Source: DATMER01 sp035536935
GTDB taxonomy: Bacteria > Acidobacteriota > Thermoanaerobaculia > Multivoradales > UBA5704
DNA: 64,000 nt
Direction: 5' to 3'
Assembly: GCA_035536935.1 (NCBI GenBank)
Contig: DATLNC010000259.1
Coordinates: 1 to 64,000, forward strand
The notes beneath the pieces were generated by a model that was given only the letters and a program-made list of their open reading frames with translations, was not told the DNA's origin and did not search any database. Below are positions 25,398 through 31,913 of this stretch, one piece after another (within the stretch, counting starts at the first letter, position 1; every line of letters starts with the position of its first letter). Position numbers and translations under genes: made by a program.

Positions 25398-25841
25398 ATG
25401 AGATCGCAAGAAGAACTTTTGCTGCCGGTTCTCAGTCTTTTGGGCCGGGCCGGGCCACTATACTCTGCTGACGTCGCAAGAATGCTAGCCAATGACGGCA
25501 CAAGCTGCGAGCCGTCTCAGGAGGAATCTGAGCTTCACGCCCACATAGTTTCTTCTGCAATCCAGTCCCTCGCGGTTGCTGAGTTGCTCATTATATCTGG
25601 GAAGGGAAGGTGGGAGATAACCCAGAACGGGCGGGAAGTCCTCTCAAAAGTACCCGCGAAGGTAGATTTGGCGTATTTAAGGCAATTTGAAGCATACAAT
25701 CAATATTGGTCTAAGGTTAAGAGTGATAACTGGCGGAGAAAGTCGCTTGGCCTTCGCTTTGAGTGCTACGCGGCTGGGCGTATGCTCTTCTTCAATGGAC
25801 ATTTTGTGGCAGGAGCTAGGATAAGTTCCAGCCGAGTGTAG
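25398..25841 (+). CDS. Mrr N-terminal winged-helix domain protein, truncated
   Basis: 147 aa. Residues 1-100 match the winged-helix domain that precedes the catalytic domain of Mrr-type restriction enzymes: SQEELLLPVLSLLGRAG at the start, GKGRWEITQNGREVL in the wing, and DLAYLRQFEAYNQYW at the domain end. The usual PD-(D/E)XK catalytic domain is missing; after about residue 105 the sequence changes character and stops. Either the 3' part was lost, or the DNA-binding domain works with the separate ECK-containing protein just upstream. The next 238 bp (25842-26079) hold no gene I can support. Confidence 0.65.
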   Translation: MRSQEELLLPVLSLLGRAGPLYSADVARMLANDGTSCEPSQEESELHAHIVSSAIQSLAVAELLIISGKGRWEITQNGREVLSKVPAKVDLAYLRQFEAYNQYWSKVKSDNWRRKSLGLRFECYAAGRMLFFNGHFVAGARISSSRV

Positions 25842-26067
25842 AGGGAAGGGGCTGTTGGTCTGCCCTTCGGCTTGCACGGACTGTTGTCCGAGAGCGTTTC
25901 TGGCAGCTTTTGGGTCACTCGGCTGCGCAGAGTCGGTCTCAATGCGGGCTTCCACTTGGCTGGTCCGGGCTTTTCCTTGGCATTCGGACGCACCTCAGCC
26001 CTCCTGGAGGTCCTCCAGCTTTCGCCTTAGATGTTGATGCCCGCCAACGCCGGTCAACCGGCTGCGG

Positions 26068-26105
26068 CGGGCTTGCCGTTCATGCAGCCACGAACGGCAA
26101 GCCCG
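26068..26105. repeat. REP-like hairpin at the 3' end of the RAYT gene
   Basis: A perfect 14-bp inverted repeat, CGGGCTTGCCGTTC (26068-26081) and GAACGGCAAGCCCG (26092-26105), with a 10-nt loop, overlaps the transposase stop codon. RAYT transposases act on palindromic REP elements flanking them, so this is a plausible cognate end. A smaller ACCCGG...CCGGGT hairpin (27004-27028) lies at the gene's 5' side. Confidence 0.65.
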
Positions 26106-27000
26106 GTGGGAAGCAGCCGCTGGGGAAGTTCGCCGAGCGATCGCCAGCCTTGAGCCTCTCCGCGGCTTCCCGGAACGCTGCCAGGAAAAGGCCGTAAGCT
26201 GCTCTCAACGCCTCACGGGCAGCCTTGCTCGCCGCATGGAAACGCGGGGCCGGTGATTTCTTCGACTTGTTCGGCCAGGTGTGCGGATGCGCGCTCAGGA
26301 TGGCCTTCACGCCGAGAGGCCCACGCCCCGAGCGCTTCCGCTCTGTCGCAGCGTCGACGTCAATCTCCTGGACCAGCCCCGCGACCTGCTCCCGGTACTT
26401 CTCCGGGCTGAGATGACGCCAGCAGGGGAGTTGGGAGAGCACGACGGTCTCCTCCGTCGCGTAGCGCCGGGGATCGAAGTCCTCGCCCCGCAGCTTGGCC
26501 CGATGTTCCGTGGTGCGGTTGAACCAGGTGCCTCGAACGGGCTCGCCGCTCAGCACGGACTTGACCAGGCTGATGCCCGGCCAGTCCTCGACCCGAGCCA
26601 CCAGCCCCTCCTTGACTCCGTTGGCCAGCATGTAGCGCAGCCGGTCGACCTGCGCCGCGGGCTCGTCGCTCACCACGATCGCCTCGTAGCGGCGCGACCA
26701 GACCTTGGCCCGCCACTCCCTCAACCGGCCGACCTCGCGGGCCGCGTTGGTCTGGAAGTAGCCCATGAAATCGGCCATGCGCTTGGCGTCGGGAACCCAG
26801 ATCAGGAGATGATAATGATTTGACGCGACAAAGGAGGCCACGATCTCGACCGGGTGGAGCCGCTGGGCTTGGCCGAGGACACCGAGCAGGATTTCGTTGA
26901 GAGCTGGGTCGGGCCGGAGAAGATACCGGCTCTGGATCGTACGGCAGGTGATGTCGACGAGGGCGCCTTCTTCTGGGATGAAGCGGAGTGGTCTTGACAT
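26080..27000 (-). CDS. REP-associated tyrosine transposase (RAYT, Y1_Tnp)
   Basis: 306 aa. MSRPLRFIPEEGALVDITCRT and the HUH motif in SNHYHLLIWV mark an IS200-like Y1 single-strand transposase of the RAYT group. The catalytic Tyr is probably in the helix containing YMLANGVKEGLV. The C-terminal ~110 residues are an extra basic region. There is no SD sequence before the ATG. Hairpins lie on both sides, and the CACCTGACTGG/CTGA repeats lie immediately upstream. It may have inserted into, or beside, the higBA-like locus at 27.2 kb. Confidence 0.85.
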   Translation of the reverse strand: MSRPLRFIPEEGALVDITCRTIQSRYLLRPDPALNEILLGVLGQAQRLHPVEIVASFVASNHYHLLIWVPDAKRMADFMGYFQTNAAREVGRLREWRAKVWSRRYEAIVVSDEPAAQVDRLRYMLANGVKEGLVARVEDWPGISLVKSVLSGEPVRGTWFNRTTEHRAKLRGEDFDPRRYATEETVVLSQLPCWRHLSPEKYREQVAGLVQEIDVDAATERKRSGRGPLGVKAILSAHPHTWPNKSKKSPAPRFHAASKAAREALRAAYGLFLAAFREAAERLKAGDRSANFPSGCFPPGLPFVAA

Positions 27001-27031
27001 AATACCCGGGTAGAGACGTAAACCGGGTCCA

Positions 27032-27061
27032 AAATGTCATTCCTTGGAATTCTTTAAGAGA
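27032..27061. repeat. 30-bp sequence shared with 49969-49998
   Basis: AAATGTCATTCCTT plus -GAAT-CTT--GAGA occurs here, 32 bp upstream of the RAYT start, and at 49969-49998 at the start of the Rpn-family gene. About 25 of 30 bases match, and both target genes are on the minus strand. Confidence 0.6.
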
Positions 27062-27080
27062 TACCGCGACGCTCGGCTGG

Positions 27081-27148
27081 CACCTGACTGGCACCGCACC
27101 TGACTGGCAGCACCTGACTGGCACCTGACTGACTGACTGACTGACTGA
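27081..27148. repeat. CACCTGACTGG direct repeats and (CTGA)6 microsatellite
   Basis: CACCTGACTGG starts at 27081, 27097 and 27111, with a fourth copy from 27122 running into six perfect CTGA units (27125-27148). A further CACCTGAC follows at 27157. The array sits exactly where the 5' part of a toxin gene would be expected (see 27164-27268). Slippage of a 4-bp unit would change reading frame. Confidence 0.85.
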
Positions 27149-27163
27149 CAGGCAGGCACCTGA

Positions 27164-27268
27164 CAGAAGAAGACGCAGAAGATTCCGCGGAAGGATCTCG
27201 ATCTGGCACGCGAGCGCTACAAGGAGGTCGTGAGCTCCCGAAGAGAAGACCCGTCAAGCCGGAGGTAA
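27164..27268 (+). pseudogene. 3' remnant of a HigB/Gp49-like toxin gene
   Basis: The frame ending at TAA 27266-27268 reads QKKTQKIPRKDLDLARER followed by YKEVVSS, which is the typical C-terminal tail of phage-derived Gp49-like/HigB toxins (the KKTQKTP motif). A TGA lies directly before it (27161-27163), and further upstream is only the CTGA microsatellite, so the body of the gene is gone. Seven bases after its stop begins the XRE antitoxin, in the order normal for higBA. Confidence 0.75.
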
Positions 27269-27275
27269 GGTCATC

Positions 27276-27581
27276 ATGGGGTCCAACATCACGCTATCGA
27301 GCGGCAATGTCTTCACCGACCTCGGCTTCGGGCCGGAAGAGGCCGAGCATCTGCGCATTCGTTCAGACCTCATGATCGCCCTGCGGCAGCTCATCGAGGA
27401 TCGCCGGCTGACTCAGGCAGAGGCCGCGCGAGTCTTCGGAGTCACTCAGCCGCGGATCAGCAATCTCGTCCGGGGCAGGATCGACCTGTTCAGCATCGAT
27501 ACGCTCGTGGACATGCTCGCCCGCGCGGGTATTCGCGTCGAGGTTGCCATGTCTGTCATCATCGAGCGCAAGCTTACGTAG
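27276..27581 (+). CDS. HigA-like XRE antitoxin (orphan)
   Basis: 101 aa. The helix-turn-helix is LTQAEAARVFGVTQPRISNLVRGRIDLFS, preceded by LRIRSDLMIALRQLIEDR; this matches the XRE/HTH_37 antitoxins partnered with Gp49-like toxins. AAGCCGGAGG lies upstream of the ATG. Its toxin is reduced to a 34-codon remnant, so the gene is an orphan that may still repress DNA. The 3' end overlaps the convergent lipid-kinase gene by 8 bp. Confidence 0.85.
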   Translation: MGSNITLSSGNVFTDLGFGPEEAEHLRIRSDLMIALRQLIEDRRLTQAEAARVFGVTQPRISNLVRGRIDLFSIDTLVDMLARAGIRVEVAMSVIIERKLT

Positions 27582-28500
27582 GTCCGTTCGCTTCCGCGCT
27601 GAAAACCCCGTCCTCCACGGTGGATCCCACGATCACACGAAGCGCCCGGGGAAGGATCTCGAAGCGGGCAATACCCTCCCCGATCAGTTCGCCGTCGACA
27701 TTGAACGCCATGTGCGGATCGCACTCGACCTCCACCCGCGTGGCGCGGCGGAAGAGCAGAAGATCGCTCTCCAGGTGCCGGCCGAGCAGGACCTGGGGGA
27801 CGAGCACGGCGAGTTGGGGGAGCGTGGTCATGGGCGAGATCACTACATCGAGCAACCCGTCGTCGAGGACCGCCGTCGGCGCCGCGGGGATGCCCGATGC
27901 CACGTAGCGGCCGTTGGCCACCACGATGTTGAACGTCTCCATCCGCAGGATCTCGCCGCCGTTGAGGGTGATCGTGGTCAGGAAGCCCTTGAGCTCGGGC
28001 AGGGCGCCGATCGCTCCCCGCATGTAGGCCAGCGGCCCCCAGGTCTCCTTGGCCTCGCTCGCCCGCTCGCTCACCTCGCCGCTGAAGCCGCCGACCGACA
28101 TGTTCACGAAGCAGCGGCAAGTGTCTCCAATCGTGGCGCGGGCCACGTCCAGGCTGCGGACGGTCCCCTCAAGGAGGATGGTCATGGCCGCCTCGAGGTC
28201 GCTCGGCACGCCGATCGAGCGCGCGAAGTCGTTACCCGTACCCAGGGGGATGAGGCCGAGGCGGGCCTTGCCGAAGTCCTCCGAGAGGCCGTTGAGCACC
28301 TCGTTGAGCGTGCCGTCCCCGCCCGCGGCGACGACGAGATCCACGCCGTCGCGCACGGCTTCCCGGGCGAGCCGCTCCGCGTCCCCCGCGGCCTCGGTCC
28401 GCAGCACATGGCTGTCCGGCAGCCGGTCGAACGCCGACTCCAGCATTGCCAGGTCCTCCACGCTCCCCGCGCCGGGGTTGACGATGATGCAGGTGGACAT
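27574..28500 (-). CDS. YegS/diacylglycerol-kinase-like lipid kinase
   Basis: 308 aa. IIVNPGAGS at the N-terminus, VVAAGGDGTLNEVLNGL (the GGDGT nucleotide loop) and LIPLGTGNDFARSIGVP define the DAGK catalytic fold. The C-terminal part has VANGRYVASGIPAAP and DDGLLDVVI, as in YegS/BmrU-type kinases. Likely phosphorylates a diacylglycerol or related lipid at the membrane. The membrane-protein gene upstream ends 4 bp before the ATG, so the two form an operon. Substrate not determinable. Confidence 0.9.
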   Translation of the reverse strand: MSTCIIVNPGAGSVEDLAMLESAFDRLPDSHVLRTEAAGDAERLAREAVRDGVDLVVAAGGDGTLNEVLNGLSEDFGKARLGLIPLGTGNDFARSIGVPSDLEAAMTILLEGTVRSLDVARATIGDTCRCFVNMSVGGFSGEVSERASEAKETWGPLAYMRGAIGALPELKGFLTTITLNGGEILRMETFNIVVANGRYVASGIPAAPTAVLDDGLLDVVISPMTTLPQLAVLVPQVLLGRHLESDLLLFRRATRVEVECDPHMAFNVDGELIGEGIARFEILPRALRVIVGSTVEDGVFSAEANGPT

Positions 28501-28503
28501 CGG

Positions 28504-28932
28504 TTAGCGGGTACCCGGCCGCGGAGCGTACTCGTTGGGGCCGACCTGCCGCGTCTCGATCACGTCCGGGTCGTACGCCCGGCCCAGGTTGAAGAGCCGG
28601 GCGGCGCCCCAGGCGATCGTCAGCGTCGGGATCGGCCCGGTGATCGGGATCAGCGCCTCGACCGCCGCCGTGTTGCGCAGCGCCTGGAGCCCGGCGCGGT
28701 TCAGGATCACCCAGATGATCGGCGCCGAGAAGACGTCCAGCGCCAGGTCGAGCAGGTCGAGCCCGATCACCAGGGAGAGGGGGACCGCGCGCACCGCCGT
28801 GAAGAAATCGGCATCGGGGGGGACCCGGATGCGCTTCAGCTTGCGGATGGCGTAGGTGAGCACCACGGCGGCCAGCACGAGGGCGACCGCGGCGATGACG
28901 GCGAAGATCTTGAGGATGTCGACGAGCTCCAT
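28504..28932 (-). CDS. small membrane protein, unknown
   Basis: 142 aa. An N-terminal transmembrane helix (about residues 9-29, KIFAVIAAVALVLAAVVLTY), a basic loop, then two more hydrophobic stretches (LSLVIGLDLLDLALDVFSAP and LIPITGPIPTLTIAWGAARL). It is co-directional with, and 3 nt upstream of, the lipid kinase, suggesting a membrane partner or transporter-like accessory. The open frame extends far upstream antisense to the 29-kb gene; ATG at 28932 is chosen because it starts the hydrophobic helix. Family not recognised. Confidence 0.75.
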   Translation of the reverse strand: MELVDILKIFAVIAAVALVLAAVVLTYAIRKLKRIRVPPDADFFTAVRAVPLSLVIGLDLLDLALDVFSAPIIWVILNRAGLQALRNTAAVEALIPITGPIPTLTIAWGAARLFNLGRAYDPDVIETRQVGPNEYAPRPGTR

Positions 28933-29002
28933 AACTTTCTCCTGGACGGACGCTTTCCGGTCCTGCACCGTACACCCATGCAAGAAGTGTGTGCAGGGGG
29001 AC

Positions 29003-29057
29003 TCCCTCTTCCCCGGCACGGGGGAGAGGGCTGGGGAGAGAGGGGACGGGATCAATT
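29003..29057 (+). repeat. dispersed palindromic GC repeat, copy 1
   Basis: A roughly 55-bp element: CTCCCTCTTCCCCGGCACG followed by GGGGAGAGGGCTGGGGAGAG and ending GGGATCAAT. It recurs at 58508-58563 (inverted) and 60873-60927 (same orientation). The internal CTCCCCC...GGGGGAG arms make a hairpin. Here it lies in the leader of the secreted-protein gene at 29077. Confidence 0.8.
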
Positions 29058-29076
29058 CCTGCAAGAAGGAGAGTCG

Positions 29077-30909
29077 ATGACCATGAAGCACCTCAGCCCA
29101 TTCAACCTGCGCCGCGCTGGCATCCTGGCAGCCGGATTGGCCGTTCTGTTGGCCGTCTTGGGCGCCGCAGCCCCAGCCCCGGCTCCGAAGACGGCCCTCG
29201 CCACTCGCGAGGCCCGCTACCTGGAGCTCGCCGTCGAACAGATCCAGCGGATGGAGGGGAAGCGCGGCGGCCTCGGCCCCGAGTTCCAGCAGAACCTCGC
29301 CGCCGGAGCCCTGGCTTCCGCCGCGCTTGCCAGTGAGGGCAAGGCCGACGCGGCCAAGCGCCGGGAGGACGCGGTCCGCTGGTCCGCCGCGGCTCTCGAC
29401 GCCTGCGCGCGGCGGTGGGCCACGGGCAAGTGCGGCCGCGTCCAGCTCCCCCTCCAGCGCATCGTCCTCCAGTATCCGGACGTGCTCCCCGCCGAGCTGC
29501 GCGACCGGATGCGCGCCGAGGTCTCCACCTCGCCGCCGCCGCCGGGCGCCGAGGCGGTCCGCGACCCGTGGACCTTCAAGGAGACGGAAAACCAGCGGAT
29601 GGTCACGATCGCGCGCAGCCTGGTCGCCCACACCGTGGCCGGCACGCCGCAGTCGCCCGGCGCGCTGGGGTGGAGCGCCTACGTCGACGCTTTCCTCCTC
29701 GCCCACGACCAGAAGGGCTGGTACGAGGCCGAGAGCCACGGCTATATGGTGCTCTCCATCACGTCCCTGCTCCAGATCGCGGACCACGCCCCGCAGGCCC
29801 GGACGCGGGAGCTGGCCGCGCGGCAGCTCGACCTGATCTTCGCCGCCTGGGCCCAGGAGCAGGTCGGCGGTTTCCCGGCCGGCCCCAAGACCCGCACCTA
29901 TGACCATTGGGCGCTCAGCGACCGCAGCACGCCGTGGTCCGCCTGGGCCTGGATGCTCGCCGGGATCGGGAAGCCGGAGGGGATGAACTTCATGGAGCGG
30001 CCCGACCTGGCCGTGGGCCGCTACAAGGTCCCGGAGTCCGTGGTGAAGCTCCTCACCGAGCGCCGCAAGCAGGCTTCCTACGAGATCAAGGAGCGGCGGC
30101 AGATCCCCCTGGGCAAGCGCAAGGACCTGAACGCCTCGCTCTACAGCTATGCGACGCCGGACTACATCCTGGGCACGGCCCAGACCGTGGGCGGGCTCGA
30201 CCTGCAGATCTCGGGCGGGCAGGAGATCGTCGCCACCCTCTACGCCGAGGGGACGGAGTTCGCGCCCGTCTACCTCTGGAGCCGCACCAACAACTCGACC
30301 GAGAATCAGTGGCGGAGCTGGATCAGCCAGGACCAGGCCGTGGGGTACAAGAACCTCGTCGTGGCGCGGCTCGGCGCGGGCGAGGCCCTCGGCCACGCTT
30401 ACCTGTCTCCGCCGTGGTCGCAGCCCGAGGTGATCGGTGATCTGGTTGTCTCCCGCTATGGCGATACCTACGTCGCCCTGGTCAGCCCGGGCGGCTGGGA
30501 CGTGGCGGCGGCGCAGGAGCGCTTCCCGGACTACTACGGCCAGAGCAAGCTCATCCGCGGCTCGTGGGTCGCGGTGCCGAAGCGCCAGCCCGCCACGGTT
30601 GCCCTGGAAGTGGGGCGCCGCGCCGAGAACGGCGAGTTCGAGGCCTGGAAGAAGAAGGTGGCAGCGGCCCGCCTGGAGGGAGCAACCGGTGAGCTCCGCT
30701 TCACGGCCAGCAACGGCACGCAGCTCAGCTTCGTCCCCGGTCAGCGCGCCGCCGTGGCTGGCCGTGCCCTGGATGCCCAGGGCTATCCCTTCCTCGAAGG
30801 CCCGTTCCTCTCCAGCCAGGGCCAGGGGAAGTGGAGGTTCAATTTCGGTTCGTTCCACAAGGATTTCGAGAAACTGGAGCCCGGATCGCCTGCAAGACCC
30901 GCGACTTGA
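29077..30909 (+). CDS. secreted protein of unknown function, 610 aa
   Basis: An N-terminal signal (RRAGILAAGLAVLLAVLGAA, then APAPAP) directs export. The body has a helical part with ETENQRMVTIARSLVAH and GWYEAESHGYMVLSITSLL, then a beta-rich C-terminal half. This layout, with an ETEN motif and conserved W, Y and H residues, resembles the (alpha/alpha)-toroid plus beta-sandwich arrangement of polysaccharide-lyase-like proteins, but I cannot assign a family. AAGGAGAG precedes the ATG. The frame is open far upstream, antisense to the lipid kinase, and is not coding there. Confidence 0.75.
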   Translation: MTMKHLSPFNLRRAGILAAGLAVLLAVLGAAAPAPAPKTALATREARYLELAVEQIQRMEGKRGGLGPEFQQNLAAGALASAALASEGKADAAKRREDAVRWSAAALDACARRWATGKCGRVQLPLQRIVLQYPDVLPAELRDRMRAEVSTSPPPPGAEAVRDPWTFKETENQRMVTIARSLVAHTVAGTPQSPGALGWSAYVDAFLLAHDQKGWYEAESHGYMVLSITSLLQIADHAPQARTRELAARQLDLIFAAWAQEQVGGFPAGPKTRTYDHWALSDRSTPWSAWAWMLAGIGKPEGMNFMERPDLAVGRYKVPESVVKLLTERRKQASYEIKERRQIPLGKRKDLNASLYSYATPDYILGTAQTVGGLDLQISGGQEIVATLYAEGTEFAPVYLWSRTNNSTENQWRSWISQDQAVGYKNLVVARLGAGEALGHAYLSPPWSQPEVIGDLVVSRYGDTYVALVSPGGWDVAAAQERFPDYYGQSKLIRGSWVAVPKRQPATVALEVGRRAENGEFEAWKKKVAAARLEGATGELRFTASNGTQLSFVPGQRAAVAGRALDAQGYPFLEGPFLSSQGQGKWRFNFGSFHKDFEKLEPGSPARPAT

Positions 30910-30944
30910 GAAGCTTCCAAGCGCTTGAAGGAGGTACCCCCACA

Positions 30945-31913
30945 ATGAGTCTCAAGCCCGCTCTCGACATGCTCAAGGAGAGCTTCAACGAATGGAAGGA
31001 GGACGACGCCCTGCAGCTCGGTGCGGCGCTCGCCTACTACACGATCTTCTCCATCGCGCCGTTGCTGCTGATCGTCATCGCCGTCGCGGGCCTGGTCTGG
31101 GGGCGGGAGGCCGCGCAGGGGCAGATCTACCACCAGTTCGACAATCTCCTCGGCGCCGAGGGAGCGGCGGCGCTGCAGACCATGGTGGGCAATGCCGCCA
31201 AGCAGGGGGATAAGACCGGTATCCTGGCGACGGTGATCGCCGGCATCACGGTCCTGTTCGGCGCCACGGGCGTGTTCGCGCAGCTCCAGAGCGCGCTCAA
31301 CAAGATCTGGAACGTGGAGCCGCGGCCGAAGAGCGGCATCATGGGCTTCATCATGACCCGGGTCGTCTCCTTCGGCATGATCCTCGGGATCGGCTTCCTG
31401 CTCCTGGTCTCGCTGGTGGTCTCGGCCGGCATGGCCGCGGTCGACACTTACATGAGCGGCATGATCCCGGGGTCCGAGTCGGTCTTCCAGGTCATCCACT
31501 TCGTCATCGCTTTCGGTGTGGTGACGCTGCTCTTCGCCATGATCTACCGCTTCCTGCCGGACGTGAAGATCGCCTGGCGCGACGTCTGGATCGGCGCCGC
31601 GATCACGGCGCTGCTGTTCACGATCGGCAAGTTCGCGATCGGCCTCTACCTGGGGCACAGCAGCGCGGCTTCGGTGTTCGGAGCGGCGGGCTCGCTGATC
31701 CTCGTGCTCCTGTGGATCTACTACTCGACCCAGATCCTGTTCTTCGGCGCGGAGATCACCCAGGTGTACGCGCGGCGGTACGGGTCGAACATCGTCCCGG
31801 ACGAGAACGCGGTGCAGGTGCGCGAGGTGAAGGAAGTGGTGGAAAGGGCGGGGCCCCCTGAAGGGGGCCCCGAGAGACCGTCACGTCACGAACCCAGGCG
31901 GGTTAGAAGCTGA
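30945..31913 (+). CDS. YihY/BrkB-family inner membrane protein
   Basis: 322 aa with about six membrane helices. DDALQLGAALAYYTIFSIAPLLLIVIAVAG is the family's opening; ATGVFAQLQSALNKIWNVEPRP and the C-terminal LLWIYYSTQILFFGAEITQVYARRYG are its signatures. Formerly called RNase BN by mistake; function remains unclear (possibly transport). GAAGGAGG precedes the ATG. The C-terminal ~30 residues are a polar tail encoded over a GC hairpin, and the stop overlaps the convergent TonB receptor gene by 11 bp. Confidence 0.92.
   Translation: MSLKPALDMLKESFNEWKEDDALQLGAALAYYTIFSIAPLLLIVIAVAGLVWGREAAQGQIYHQFDNLLGAEGAAALQTMVGNAAKQGDKTGILATVIAGITVLFGATGVFAQLQSALNKIWNVEPRPKSGIMGFIMTRVVSFGMILGIGFLLLVSLVVSAGMAAVDTYMSGMIPGSESVFQVIHFVIAFGVVTLLFAMIYRFLPDVKIAWRDVWIGAAITALLFTIGKFAIGLYLGHSSAASVFGAAGSLILVLLWIYYSTQILFFGAEITQVYARRYGSNIVPDENAVQVREVKEVVERAGPPEGGPERPSRHEPRRVRS
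31850..31871. terminator. perfect 10-bp GC hairpin at the convergent gene ends
   Basis: GGGGCCCCCT pairs with AGGGGGCCCC around a 2-nt loop, inside the 3' end of the yihY-like gene and 32 bp past the stop of the minus-strand receptor gene. No U-tract on either side. It may act as a bidirectional stop or RNA 3'-end stabiliser. Confidence 0.45.

Noticed and set aside
25842..26079. Small ORFs on both strands between the Mrr_N gene and RAYT
   Set aside because: Short, no SD, no family similarity that I can see, and mutually overlapping on opposite strands.
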